From: Candidatus Pacearchaeota archaeon | Lineage (GTDB): Archaea; Nanoarchaeota; Nanoarchaeia; Pacearchaeales; GW2011-AR1 | Assembly (NCBI GenBank): GCA_023228245.1 | Contig: JALOBN010000001.1 | Span: forward strand, 320,886 to 384,885 | DNA: 64,000 bases | Reading direction: 5' to 3' | Shown here: one piece after another, positions 1 to 7,093 of the stretch | Position numbering within the stretch: position 1 is the stretch's first letter | Layout of the letters: each line of letters starts with the position of its first letter | The notes under the pieces: generated by a model | The model's input: the letters and a program-made list of their open reading frames with translations, nothing else | What the model was told of the DNA's origin: nothing | Database searches by the model: none | Position numbers and translations under genes: made by a program

Positions 1-299
1 GTGGAATTTTCTCGCGCAATGACGGTGCTGCCATCTCGTATCGTCGTAGCAACTGTCCTACGTTCACGGGCACAGTTGGGGCGAAAGCTATTTTGAACTA
101 TCAGAACGTCACATTAACTGGTGCAACACCTGTGAATGTAGCATTTGCTGATGCCAAGCTTAGTGATTTTCTTAACGTTACCATTATCACTGAAGCGGGA
201 ACACCGGGACCAATCAAGCAGCAGTTGGTGCCCGGGACTGGAGCTACGATTACAGGCACAGCTGGGGATACTTCTATTATTCAAGTTGTATTCAAGTGA
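1..299 (+). CDS. C-terminal part of an unidentified, probably structural, protein (5' end outside window)
   Basis: The reading frame beginning at base 3 is open from the window edge to the TGA ending at 299, so this is the 3' end of a gene that starts upstream. An internal TTG at 93 could be read as a start but has no ribosome binding site. The frame runs on coherently above it (residues such as NDGAAISYRR, then TFTGTVGAKA). The visible 98 or so residues are rich in Thr, Val, Gly and Ala with alternating hydrophobic residues, as in a beta-sandwich virion or decoration protein. I do not recognise the family. The virion role is inferred only from composition and from the neighbouring phage structural genes. 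Confidence 0.55.
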   Translation, partial: GIFSRNDGAAISYRRSNCPTFTGTVGAKAILNYQNVTLTGATPVNVAFADAKLSDFLNVTIITEAGTPGPIKQQLVPGTGATITGTAGDTSIIQVVFK

Positions 300-393
300 G
301 ATTTTAGAATCGATATAATCCTAAAGAATAACGGATCTGTTCAGCGACCATTGGCTAATGCCCGCTTCAAAACATTGAATCTGTGGCCATAAA

Positions 394-420
394 TTGATTA
401 TATGAATAACTATGTATAAT
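394..420 (+). promoter_or_regulatory. Possible promoter in the 301-436 gap
   Basis: TTGATT (394-399) and a perfect TATAAT (415-420) are separated by 15 bp, with a TG directly before the -10 box. The spacing is short for a sigma70 promoter and the start codon at 437 lies only 17 bp beyond the -10, so the leader would be very short. The rest of the gap shows nothing else. Confidence 0.3.
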
Positions 421-551
421 TAATGGGGTGTGGTGTATGTCTGATTTCAAAAAGTTTTTAGGTCATGTTGCTGAAGAAGATTGGGGATTCATGACAGAAT
501 CCGAAATGAATAAGATTCATTCAAATTTTTATGAAAATCGTGGCGAGAAAA

Positions 552-606
552 CCCCGTCCGGGCTCTTAGCCCGGATGCGGCTACGCCGCAAGGCTCGTCC
601 TCGGGG
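552..606. repeat. Left-end hairpins of the IS200/IS605-type element
   Basis: An outer CCCCG/CGGGG pair (552-556, 602-606) encloses an 8-bp stem TCCGGGCT/AGCCCGGA with loop CTT (557-575) and a 6-bp stem TGCGGC/GCCGCA with loop TAC (576-590). Subterminal imperfect palindromes like these are what Y1 transposases recognise on single-stranded DNA. Confidence 0.65.
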
Positions 607-663
607 ATGAATCGCCCGTTAATATTTAAGTCGAGAAATACTAATACTACCATAGAATATCAG

Positions 664-1821
664 ATGCTTAAAGCTTTCAAATATAGAATCTATCCTAATT
701 CTTCTCAACAGGAAGAATTAGCAAGAGCTTTTGGTTCTTGTAGATTCTTATATAATAAAGCTCTGGAATACAAGAAACTTATCTATGAATCTGAAAAGAA
801 ATCTGTTTCCTATAATGATTTAGCTACAGTCTTCTTCAAAGATCTTAAAGAGGAATTTGATTGGTTAAAAGAAACCCCTTCTCAAGCACTTCAACAATCT
901 CTTAAACATCTTGATTCTGCATATCAAAATTTCTTCAAAAAGCAATCCAAATTTCCTTCATTCAAAAGGAAATTTTCAAGACAATCATTTTCTATTCCTC
1001 AATTCGTCAAAGTCAATTTCAAAGATTCTATAATTAGATTGCCTAAAATCGGTAACATCAAAACCGTATTCCATAGAACTTTCGAAGGTATCATTAAGAC
1101 TTGTACAGTTTCTAAAACACCTACTAATAAGTATTACATATCTATTCTTGTAGATGATAATAAAGAGCTTCCGAATAAAGTTACAGGAGATAAAGCGATA
1201 GGAATTGATCTGGGAATAAAATCATTTGCAACTTTTTCTAATGGAGAAAAAGTTGACAATCCTAAATTCTATGATCGATCATTAAACAAACTGAAAGCAT
1301 TACAAACATCACTATCTAGAAAAATCAAAGGCTCTGCTAATTACCGAAAACTCAAGTTAAAACTTGCTATATTACATGAAAAGATTTGTAACAGAAGAGA
1401 TAACTTTCTGCATCAATTATCTAAGAAGATTATTAACGATAACCAAGTAATAATCACTGAAGATCTTGCTGTACAAACTCTAATGGAAAAATCATATTCA
1501 AGTATGTCAAGAAACATCGGAGATGTTTCTTGGAGTAAATTTGTAACGATGTTAAAGTACAAAGCAGAATGGAATGGGAAGAGATTGGTTCAGATAGGAA
1601 GATACGATCCAAGTTCCAAGAAGTGTTCAGGATGTGGAAATATCTATTATGATCTGAAGTTAGAAGAAAGAACTTGGATATGTGATAAGTGTGGGAAAGA
1701 ACATGATAGAGATGTTAATGCAGCAGTAAATATTCTACAATTCGGCATGGAACAAGCCGAATTAAAATGCCTTGATGCCCGAAGGGCCGAAAGGAAGCCC
1801 ACAGGCTCGTCCTGTGGGTAG
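664..1821 (+). CDS. tnpB: TnpB, RNA-guided transposon endonuclease
   Basis: TnpB proteins are ancestral to Cas12; they cut DNA matching the guide end of an omega RNA and help keep the element in the genome. This 385-residue copy has the typical start MLKAFKYRIYPN, so I chose ATG 664 rather than the longer frame from 607, which lies in the left end. All catalytic parts look intact: RuvC Asp at about 182 (GIDLGIKS), Glu at about 266 (ITEDLA) and Asp at about 350 (DRDVNAA), with a zinc finger of Cys 321, 324, 340 and 343 between the last two. The gene stops within the right-end hairpins at 1821. Length is within the usual 350-450 residues. It is AT-rich and reads like a recently active gene. Confidence 0.93.
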   Translation: MLKAFKYRIYPNSSQQEELARAFGSCRFLYNKALEYKKLIYESEKKSVSYNDLATVFFKDLKEEFDWLKETPSQALQQSLKHLDSAYQNFFKKQSKFPSFKRKFSRQSFSIPQFVKVNFKDSIIRLPKIGNIKTVFHRTFEGIIKTCTVSKTPTNKYYISILVDDNKELPNKVTGDKAIGIDLGIKSFATFSNGEKVDNPKFYDRSLNKLKALQTSLSRKIKGSANYRKLKLKLAILHEKICNRRDNFLHQLSKKIINDNQVIITEDLAVQTLMEKSYSSMSRNIGDVSWSKFVTMLKYKAEWNGKRLVQIGRYDPSSKKCSGCGNIYYDLKLEERTWICDKCGKEHDRDVNAAVNILQFGMEQAELKCLDARRAERKPTGSSCG

Positions 1822-1843
1822 TTCACTGAACTACTCGTGGCGA
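1720..1843 (+). ncRNA. Probable omega RNA (reRNA) at the 3' end of tnpB
   Basis: In this family the guide RNA is made from the tnpB 3' end through the right end of the element, and the guide is the flanking host sequence. Here the right end has two perfect stems: CCCACAGG/CCTGTGGG with loop CTCGT (1798-1818) and GTAGTTC/GAACTAC with loop ACT (1818-1834). The guide would begin at about 1844, inside the split small gene. The 5' boundary cannot be fixed from sequence; 1720 is a guess. Confidence 0.5.
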
Positions 1844-1864
1844 TTCACTGATATATCTATCTAT

Positions 1865-2194
1865 ATGGGAAGACGTAAGAAGGAAAGGCTAATCCCCAGC
1901 GTGTGCGAGATATGTAATGAGGACAATAAAGCTGTCCTTCATAAACACCATATCGTAGAACGCACAGATCCAAATACCAGCAATCACGAGATGAACCTAG
2001 CTATCATCTGTAGTAATTGCCATAATAAAATTCATGCAAATCCTCCGCAAATAATGATTATCGGGATATTCCCTTCTACTAAACTGCCATACAAGCGCAC
2101 GTTGATATTTGAAGAGAATGGTAAGAGCAATGCTCCTGGTTTGACCAATCCTCCTTTCAAATCCAAAGCTGAATCAATGAAGGTGTTTTTATGA
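1865..2194 (+). CDS. HNH endonuclease-like protein
   Basis: The 109-residue product starts MGRRKKERLIP and contains an HNH core: CEIC, then HKHHIVER, then NH..NLAIICSNCH, then KIH. The two CxxC pairs are expected to hold a structural zinc, and the His-His/Asn/His residues form the beta-beta-alpha metal site. It may be a free-standing homing-type nicking enzyme or a packaging-associated HNH protein; its place next to a transposon and small genes favours a selfish or accessory role. Start ATG 1865 was chosen because the longer frame from 1772 lies inside the IS element. No ribosome binding site is visible, which fits translation once coupled to the upstream gene now split by the insertion. It ends in an ATGA overlap with the next gene. 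Confidence 0.75.
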   Translation: MGRRKKERLIPSVCEICNEDNKAVLHKHHIVERTDPNTSNHEMNLAIICSNCHNKIHANPPQIMIIGIFPSTKLPYKRTLIFEENGKSNAPGLTNPPFKSKAESMKVFL

Positions 2195-2493
2195 ATCGAA
2201 ATCGAAAGAAGTTACTATCAGAACAGCAAACAATGAAAGTTATCCTTGGCCTGGCACGTGAGCAGGGCTGTGAAGACAAGGTTCGCAAGCTAATTGAGAA
2301 TTTCCAAAACGCAGTGAAGGGGGCTAAGACGCCTTGGGAACGCCAACAGATTGCTTCTCTAGGGATTGCTGAAATCCACAAGACAATCGGTTGCGTTGGT
2401 GGTTTGGTAGTGGATGGTGTAGAGATTCTTCCGCCAGAAATATCTTATCAAGAAGCAATAGATCAGCACAAGGGACTGGTTCGGTTGGATTGA
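2191..2493 (+). CDS. Hypothetical protein
   Basis: The 100-residue protein begins MNRNRKKLLSEQQTMKVILG and is largely helical and charged in its first 60 residues, then has GCVGGLVVDGVEILPPEISYQ. It overlaps the HNH gene by four bases (ATGA), so it is probably translated by coupling. I do not recognise a family. A second open frame overlaps its end (see 2462-2602), which may mean the true product is longer through a frameshift. Confidence 0.6.
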   Translation: MNRNRKKLLSEQQTMKVILGLAREQGCEDKVRKLIENFQNAVKGAKTPWERQQIASLGIAEIHKTIGCVGGLVVDGVEILPPEISYQEAIDQHKGLVRLD

Positions 2494-2602
2494 TATAGAC
2501 GATTATAGCCAAGTAGCTATCAAAAATATCATCTATCCCGCCCTTTGGGAAATCAAGATTGAAAGAAGGCAATATCTTAGCATAATCGCTAAGAGGAAGA
2601 TT
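2462..2602 (+). other. Coding-like open frame directly upstream of, and in frame with, the cold-shock gene
   Basis: Between the stop at 2459-2461 and ATG 2603 the frame is open and reads like protein (for example DIDDYSQVAIKNIIYPALWE and KIERRQYLSIIAKRKI), but it has no ATG, GTG or TTG. It could be the 3' part of a gene whose start was lost, an extension reached by a +1 shift from the 2191-2493 gene, or a gene with a rare ATT start at 2489. It runs without a stop into the cold-shock protein. Confidence 0.35.
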
Positions 2603-2839
2603 ATGCAAGAAGAAAAGTTTGTAGGTAAGGTTGTTTGGTTCGACGCCAAATTAGGATATGGTTTTATCTCCAGGCCAAATGAGGCTGATTTATTCGTATA
2701 TTGGTCAGATATTGTCAGTGAGGGGTTTAAGACATTAAAGAAAGGACAAGAAGTTGTTTTTTCTGTAGGTTTGAATAATCGCAAGCAACTAAAGGCGGTT
2801 GAAGTTGCAATTGTAACAGAGGTAAATAGTGAAAAATAA
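2603..2839 (+). CDS. Cold-shock-domain (CspA-like) nucleic-acid-binding protein
   Basis: The 78-residue product matches the single OB-fold cold-shock family: GKVVWFDAKLGYGFIS (RNP1-like), then DLFVYWSDI (RNP2-like), then GFKTLKKGQEVVFSV. These small proteins bind single-stranded RNA or DNA and melt structure in mRNA. Length is normal for CspA proteins. A strong Shine-Dalgarno sequence AAGAGGAAG lies just before ATG 2603, which decides this start although the frame is open upstream. The stop at 2837-2839 overlaps the next gene. In a phage it may assist translation of phage mRNA. Confidence 0.85.
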   Translation: MQEEKFVGKVVWFDAKLGYGFISRPNEADLFVYWSDIVSEGFKTLKKGQEVVFSVGLNNRKQLKAVEVAIVTEVNSEK

Positions 2840-3284
2840 TAAAGAAGAACTTTGGATTACTAACGTCAATCGCTTTCAAGATATTACAATTGGAGATTTA
2901 GCCATCACCGTTTCCCGTGGCAGAAGCATAAACCTGCTTGCAAAAAAGAAGAATGGCCTATCACTCTACAATATTACACGAAAGCAGATTGATAAAAGCT
3001 TTGAAAGCGGTTCACTTTTCAAGAAGAGCATTCATATCAAGCGGCGCAATGTGGCCCCTGAAGTATTCATCACTCACGTTGAAGTAGCTCCTGTTCTTGA
3101 TGTGTCTTCAACTCGTAACGTGCGAAAGCCACCGGAGATTGAAAAGATTGAGTTCCCTGACTTGGATGCCGATGAGGTTTCTGATGAGGAGTTTGCGTCT
3201 GAGAATGCAGATATGGACGCAGCAGATCGCGCCCCTGTTTTGGCAGTTGATCCTATTTTCAAGAGACAAGCTGACGACGAATAA
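2829..3284 (+). CDS. Conserved-looking phage hypothetical protein with acidic tail
   Basis: GTG 2829 follows AGAGGTAAATA and overlaps the cold-shock gene by 11 bases. The 151-residue product has an ordered first half (DITIGDLAITVSRGRSINLL, then NITRKQIDKSFESGSLFKK) resembling a small domain found in structural regions of large phages. An acidic, Asp/Glu/Ala-rich second half follows. I cannot name it. Its place directly before structural genes suggests a virion or head-assembly role, which is inference. Confidence 0.6.
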   Translation: MKNNKEELWITNVNRFQDITIGDLAITVSRGRSINLLAKKKNGLSLYNITRKQIDKSFESGSLFKKSIHIKRRNVAPEVFITHVEVAPVLDVSSTRNVRKPPEIEKIEFPDLDADEVSDEEFASENADMDAADRAPVLAVDPIFKRQADDE

Positions 3285-3298
3285 CAGGACATATAGGC

Positions 3299-3772
3299 AT
3301 GGGATTTGTAAACTACATATTCGCGAATACGGGGCAGACTGTTCGTTTGGTAATTCAGGCGTTGGATTCTAGTGGCTATCCTAAGGATTTGACAGATCCT
3401 GGAAATTGGCTGGACGGCTATGGGTACTTTCAAGATGGCTATTACACAGATGCTCCGGATGGTTACTATCCAGATGGTTATCATGATGGGTATAACGATG
3501 GCTATGATGGTCCCAATGATGGTTACTACGTTCCAGTAATCAACAGCGTTTTGTTTCCAGATCTCACCTCAGCTGCATTGTATCCTTTACCAATGAGACG
3601 ATTGGGCCCAGGATTGTATGCTTCTGGTATTCAGCTTCCCAACGGAGTACCGGCGATAGGCACGTATATCGCCTCTACTTCTTACTATAATGATAGTGGA
3701 GAGTATGTATTTGAAACATATGCAGTCAATGCAGCAAGGCCATTTGGTGTAACCTCAGTTACCCCTATTTAA
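3299..3772 (+). CDS. Neck/head-like structural protein with an Asp-Gly-Tyr-rich loop
   Basis: The N-terminus (NTGQTVRLVIQALDSSG) has the same layout as the N-terminus of the next gene (NDTVALAAKFVVDGAPVD), so the two share a beta-sandwich-like domain. Where the neighbour has a short loop, this protein carries about 40 residues with seven DGY tripeptides (residues about 38-76), spaced by one to six residues. The rest (GPGLYASGIQLPNGVPAIGT, then YVFETYAVNAARP) also parallels the neighbour. ATG 3299 has no strong ribosome binding site. The last 42 bases lie inside the 867-bp repeat unit. The exact virion role is unknown. Confidence 0.6.
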   Translation: MGFVNYIFANTGQTVRLVIQALDSSGYPKDLTDPGNWLDGYGYFQDGYYTDAPDGYYPDGYHDGYNDGYDGPNDGYYVPVINSVLFPDLTSAALYPLPMRRLGPGLYASGIQLPNGVPAIGTYIASTSYYNDSGEYVFETYAVNAARPFGVTSVTPI

Positions 3773-4597
3773 CCTACGCCTAGCGTTAGTTCTGTATAGG
3801 AGTATGGCCATACTTCCTCGCTCAGATATCATACAGCCCAATGATACCGTTGCCCTTGCTGCCAAATTTGTTGTAGATGGCGCTCCGGTTGATTTGGATA
3901 CGTTTCCAAACGTCACGGTGATCCAACCGGGTGGGGGCGTTGCTGTGGGGCCTACAAGCATGGGCGTCATGCATATTGGAGTTGGAGAATACCAATTCAA
4001 TTACAGCGTTGGACTCTACCCGCCAGTTGGTACTTGGAGAGATGCTTGGCAAGGAGTCTACCAGGGCTTCAATATGATCGGAGAATACACGTTCACTACG
4101 TTCAATTCTCAACTTCCTGGGCTAAATACTGATGGTCTGAAAAAGTTTGGAGATGATCCTGGCTACAATTTCAGTCAGATAGCTATTTGTAACATCAACA
4201 ATGTACTGAAATCGCTGCGGGTAAGGCTCAAGAGCAAGGGTAAAGCTCGAAGACTGGATGAGAACGGAAACGCGGTGTACAAGGATTGCGATATCTATAC
4301 CGTGGATGAATTGGTAGCTTTTGTCTGTCAGTCCCTTACCATGTTCAACGAAATCCCTCATTTTACGCTGTTCACATGGGAAGACACTCCAATCATCGAA
4401 CAATTCCATGATGTTTTGACGCAAGGGGCTTTGTATCTAGCGCTAGGGGCTCAGGCATTGATTGAACGTGGGCGTGAGTTCAATGTTCAGGATAATGGCT
4501 TTGGTTTTACTCCACCCACTGTATCAGAACTTCTCAATACTCAATATACAGCAGAAATGAATGCTTGGAATGAAAAGTGTAAGGAAATTAAGCATAA
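3731..4597 (+). repeat. Tandem duplication, copy A (867 bp)
   Basis: Bases 3731-4597 recur directly next to themselves at 4598-5464. The unit starts in the last codons of the 3299-3772 gene and covers nearly all of the next gene. I found two differences between copies (C3809/T4676 and T4565/C5432), and the translations on both strands agree otherwise. The unit is 289 codons long. Confidence 0.95.
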
Positions 4598-4619
4598 GCA
4601 GCAAGGCCATTTGGTGTAA
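3804..4619 (+). CDS. Structural protein, duplicated copy with altered C-terminus
   Basis: The 271-residue product has an N-terminal beta-sandwich-like domain (residues about 10-100) and a C-terminal helical domain (DIYTVDELVAFVCQSL, then ALYLALGAQALIERGREF) seen in phage structural proteins. It is identical to the next gene up to KEIKH. There the copy A/B junction switches it into the start of the repeat unit read in another frame, adding only KQQGHLV before the stop. It therefore lacks the conserved-looking basic tail present in copy B. The ribosome binding site (TAGGAG) is the same in both. It could be a non-functional by-product of the duplication or a truncated variant. Confidence 0.75.
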   Translation: MAILPRSDIIQPNDTVALAAKFVVDGAPVDLDTFPNVTVIQPGGGVAVGPTSMGVMHIGVGEYQFNYSVGLYPPVGTWRDAWQGVYQGFNMIGEYTFTTFNSQLPGLNTDGLKKFGDDPGYNFSQIAICNINNVLKSLRVRLKSKGKARRLDENGNAVYKDCDIYTVDELVAFVCQSLTMFNEIPHFTLFTWEDTPIIEQFHDVLTQGALYLALGAQALIERGREFNVQDNGFGFTPPTVSELLNTQYTAEMNAWNEKCKEIKHKQQGHLV

Positions 4620-5464
4620 CCTCAGTTACCCCTATTTAACCTACGCCTAGCGTTAGTTCTGTATAGGAGTATGGCTATACTTCCTCGCTCAGATATCATA
4701 CAGCCCAATGATACCGTTGCCCTTGCTGCCAAATTTGTTGTAGATGGCGCTCCGGTTGATTTGGATACGTTTCCAAACGTCACGGTGATCCAACCGGGTG
4801 GGGGCGTTGCTGTGGGGCCTACAAGCATGGGCGTCATGCATATTGGAGTTGGAGAATACCAATTCAATTACAGCGTTGGACTCTACCCGCCAGTTGGTAC
4901 TTGGAGAGATGCTTGGCAAGGAGTCTACCAGGGCTTCAATATGATCGGAGAATACACGTTCACTACGTTCAATTCTCAACTTCCTGGGCTAAATACTGAT
5001 GGTCTGAAAAAGTTTGGAGATGATCCTGGCTACAATTTCAGTCAGATAGCTATTTGTAACATCAACAATGTACTGAAATCGCTGCGGGTAAGGCTCAAGA
5101 GCAAGGGTAAAGCTCGAAGACTGGATGAGAACGGAAACGCGGTGTACAAGGATTGCGATATCTATACCGTGGATGAATTGGTAGCTTTTGTCTGTCAGTC
5201 CCTTACCATGTTCAACGAAATCCCTCATTTTACGCTGTTCACATGGGAAGACACTCCAATCATCGAACAATTCCATGATGTTTTGACGCAAGGGGCTTTG
5301 TATCTAGCGCTAGGGGCTCAGGCATTGATTGAACGTGGGCGTGAGTTCAATGTTCAGGATAATGGCTTTGGTTTTACTCCACCCACTGTATCAGAACTTC
5401 TCAATACTCAATATACAGCAGAAATGAATGCCTGGAATGAAAAGTGTAAGGAAATTAAGCATAA
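4598..5464 (+). repeat. Tandem duplication, copy B (867 bp)
   Basis: This is the second unit of the direct repeat, immediately adjacent to copy A. After 5464 the sequence departs: copy B continues into the true gene end and the homing endonuclease, while copy A continues into copy B. Confidence 0.95.
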
Positions 5465-5567
5465 CATGAAGCCCGCATGTATCGGTCTTGGAACCATGAC
5501 TTCTGTTGGTGGAATTTCTCCACAAATTCGCAGACTTAGACACCTTCGTGCTCGCCAAATCTTTTAA
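4671..5567 (+). CDS. Phage structural protein, full-length copy
   Basis: The 298-residue product is the same as the previous one to residue 264, then ends with a 34-residue basic tail (KPACIGLGTMTSVGG, then RLRHLRARQIF). That tail looks like a natural terminus: a Lys-Pro-x-x-x-Gly-Leu-Gly turn followed by an Arg-rich segment, of a kind I associate with this structural family in large phages. TAGGAG precedes the start. The last 62 bases overlap the homing endonuclease frame. I infer a head-tail connector or neck role from position (upstream of sheath and tube), not from a recognised domain. Confidence 0.7.
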   Translation: MAILPRSDIIQPNDTVALAAKFVVDGAPVDLDTFPNVTVIQPGGGVAVGPTSMGVMHIGVGEYQFNYSVGLYPPVGTWRDAWQGVYQGFNMIGEYTFTTFNSQLPGLNTDGLKKFGDDPGYNFSQIAICNINNVLKSLRVRLKSKGKARRLDENGNAVYKDCDIYTVDELVAFVCQSLTMFNEIPHFTLFTWEDTPIIEQFHDVLTQGALYLALGAQALIERGREFNVQDNGFGFTPPTVSELLNTQYTAEMNAWNEKCKEIKHNMKPACIGLGTMTSVGGISPQIRRLRHLRARQIF

Positions 5568-6726
5568 GATCATAGCTGGCGAAAAAGGAGGTTTTTGCAT
5601 TTCAAACATATATACTAACGGCAGAACCAAACTTGAGTTTAGTTGTTCGTGCGGTTATATTTGGAAAGCTGAACCCAGACATGTAATTGATGGTCGTTGG
5701 TGTCCAAAATGTGGTCACCAAAAGGGTAGACGATATGATATTGATCATGAATTCTTCTCGCGTAATACAGAAGAATCATTTTATACCGCTGGGTTTTTGG
5801 CAGCAGATGGTTGGAAGACTAGAAGAGCTGGTGGTGCATTTAGTATAGGTTTGCAATTATGGGCCGAAGACGTTGATCATTTGAGAGTGATTAGAAATTT
5901 AATGAGATGTACTACACCACTTAAATTTAGGAAGAGGAAGAATAAGTCAGGCACAATATCATTCTCGTATGGTTTTGTGACTAATTCAGAGCAGTGTTAT
6001 AGTGACCTGGAAAGATTTGGGGTTGTGGAAAATAAGACATATGTATTACGAATGTCAGATTGGCTTTGTAAACATCCATTAGTTCATCATTTTATGCGTG
6101 GCTATATTGATGGAGATGGGTGTTTTTCCTTGGTTAATACAAAGGATCAAAGACATATTCACTTTAGTATGCGCGGCACTAAAGAATTCCTGGAAGCATT
6201 TCATGGAGTTCTCTTTGCCGCTGGTGTATGTGATGAAGCTAGGGAAATTATAGCGAATTCTGGAAAGAAGCACTTAGCTTTTGGTAAGCTTCAATATGGA
6301 GGCAATGGGATGATTTCCAAGCTGTATGATTTTCTGTATCATGATGCAACTGTATTTTTGCCAAGGAAAGAAGAAATTGCTAGGATGGCCAAAGAATTAG
6401 CTGTATATGGGGATGGTGTATTTGAAAAGAAGAGGAAGGTCACATCACTACCTATCACTAAAGAGATTCTGCTAGAGAAAGCAAAAGAGTTTAAGAGTGG
6501 TCAAAAAATAGCCAAGTTCTTTGGATGTACTTCTGCAAATATTTCCTGGTGGATTAAGGAGCTAGATATCAAGAAGGATTTTGATAGAGCCGTTGGGAGA
6601 TTGGATCGGGAGCTGGCCTATCAGATGTATCAAGAACTTGGGAGTTATACTGCGGTTGCTAATAAGCTTGGGGTGACTAGGGCCCGAATTGCGCAAGTTG
6701 TCAAGGAGTTCCTAACGGCAGCTTAA
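5506..6726 (+). CDS. LAGLIDADG homing endonuclease with N-terminal zinc ribbon and C-terminal DNA-binding repeats
   Basis: The 406-residue product shows three parts. First comes a zinc-ribbon like those of homing endonucleases: GGFCISNIYTNGRTKLEF, then C47-x-C49 and WCPKC with C66 and C69. Next comes a LAGLIDADG core with two motifs, TAGFLAADG (about 94-103) and MRGYIDGDG (about 197-205), enough for a monomeric enzyme. At the C-terminus are two helix-turn-helix-like segments (SGQKIAKFFGCTSANISWWI and YTAVANKLGVTRARIAQVV). Such enzymes cut a long target and spread their own gene by repair. The frame overlaps the end of the structural gene by 62 bases and the zinc ribbon begins near there, so GTG/ATG-type starts downstream would remove it. 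No intron core or intein was seen, so it is free-standing. Confidence 0.88.
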   Translation: MVEFLHKFADLDTFVLAKSFKIIAGEKGGFCISNIYTNGRTKLEFSCSCGYIWKAEPRHVIDGRWCPKCGHQKGRRYDIDHEFFSRNTEESFYTAGFLAADGWKTRRAGGAFSIGLQLWAEDVDHLRVIRNLMRCTTPLKFRKRKNKSGTISFSYGFVTNSEQCYSDLERFGVVENKTYVLRMSDWLCKHPLVHHFMRGYIDGDGCFSLVNTKDQRHIHFSMRGTKEFLEAFHGVLFAAGVCDEAREIIANSGKKHLAFGKLQYGGNGMISKLYDFLYHDATVFLPRKEEIARMAKELAVYGDGVFEKKRKVTSLPITKEILLEKAKEFKSGQKIAKFFGCTSANISWWIKELDIKKDFDRAVGRLDRELAYQMYQELGSYTAVANKLGVTRARIAQVVKEFLTAA

Positions 6727-6751
6727 TCTACTACATTTGCTGTATTTATAT

Positions 6752-7069
6752 ATGCAGCAAATAATTACTTTCGTCACAGTTCATTGGGTTTGGATTGCTT
6801 TTATAGTATTGTATATTTGCAATCTACTATTAGGACATCGTAGTCAATTGGACAGTTGGGTTACTGCTAATCCAAAGATAGGTGGTTTCTTTAAGCTTGT
6901 CCGTGGTTTCTTACCAGCTGATCCATGGCTCATCATCCAGGGTGTTTCCCTGTTGGTGAAGGGCACGCTGCCAGCGAAGTTCGCACCCATCGTGAGCGTG
7001 ATTGATACGCCAACAGCAGCTTTACCGTTGCCTCCAGGCGTACCTCCAGCTGGAACGCCAAGCGCCTAA
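6752..7069 (+). CDS. Small membrane protein, unknown (holin-like layout)
   Basis: ATG 6752 gives about 105 residues with one clear membrane segment near the N-terminus (FVTVHWVWIAFIVLYICNLLL), then a soluble part and a Pro/Ala-rich end. A TTG at 6737 adds five residues and is less likely. There is no good ribosome binding site. One membrane segment plus small size fits a holin or another membrane-linked phage protein, but nothing else supports lysis here, so the function is open. Confidence 0.55.
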   Translation: MQQIITFVTVHWVWIAFIVLYICNLLLGHRSQLDSWVTANPKIGGFFKLVRGFLPADPWLIIQGVSLLVKGTLPAKFAPIVSVIDTPTAALPLPPGVPPAGTPSA

Positions 7070-7093
7070 GATTTCCAATTCAGCCAGAGGGCC

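Larger units (their letters stand above)
547..1843 (+). mobile_element. tnpB-only IS200/IS605-family (IS1341-type) element
   Basis: The element holds one gene, tnpB (664-1821), between hairpin-rich ends and has no Y1 transposase tnpA, so it would need a transposase in trans. The left end contains three nested or adjacent stems between 552 and 606. The right end contains stems at 1798-1818 and 1818-1834. Both ends share the string AGGCTCGTCCT. A 9-bp sequence TCGTGGCGA occurs at 538-546 and again at 1835-1843, so the exact ends can be drawn in more than one way (547-1843 or 538-1834). IS200/IS605 elements do not make target duplications, so the shared 9 bp is more likely part of the cleavage-site sequence. 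Confidence 0.75.
437..1892 (+). pseudogene. Small phage gene split by the tnpB element (437-546 plus 1844-1892)
   Basis: ATG at 437 follows a GGGGTG motif. The frame begins MSDFKKFLGHVAEEDWGF and now runs into the left end of the insertion, stopping at 610 after meaningless residues. If bases 547-1843 are removed, the two flanks join in frame: 110 + 49 = 159 nt, giving a 52-residue protein whose last residues are GDSLIYLSIWEDVRRKG followed by TAA at 1890-1892. The end of this restored gene would overlap the HNH gene start at 1865, as phage genes often do. The function is unknown; the sequence is acidic and shows no domain. The in-frame restoration is seen directly, and the claim that it was an intact gene is inference. 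Confidence 0.6.

Noticed and set aside
538..1843. TCGTGGCGA at both ends as a target-site duplication
   Set aside because: IS200/IS605 elements insert without duplication; the shared 9 bp is better explained as cleavage-site sequence, although the exact ends remain ambiguous.
5464..6752. A group I intron carrying the LAGLIDADG gene
   Set aside because: No intron core could be traced, the structural gene ends naturally at 5567, and no downstream exon continues it.
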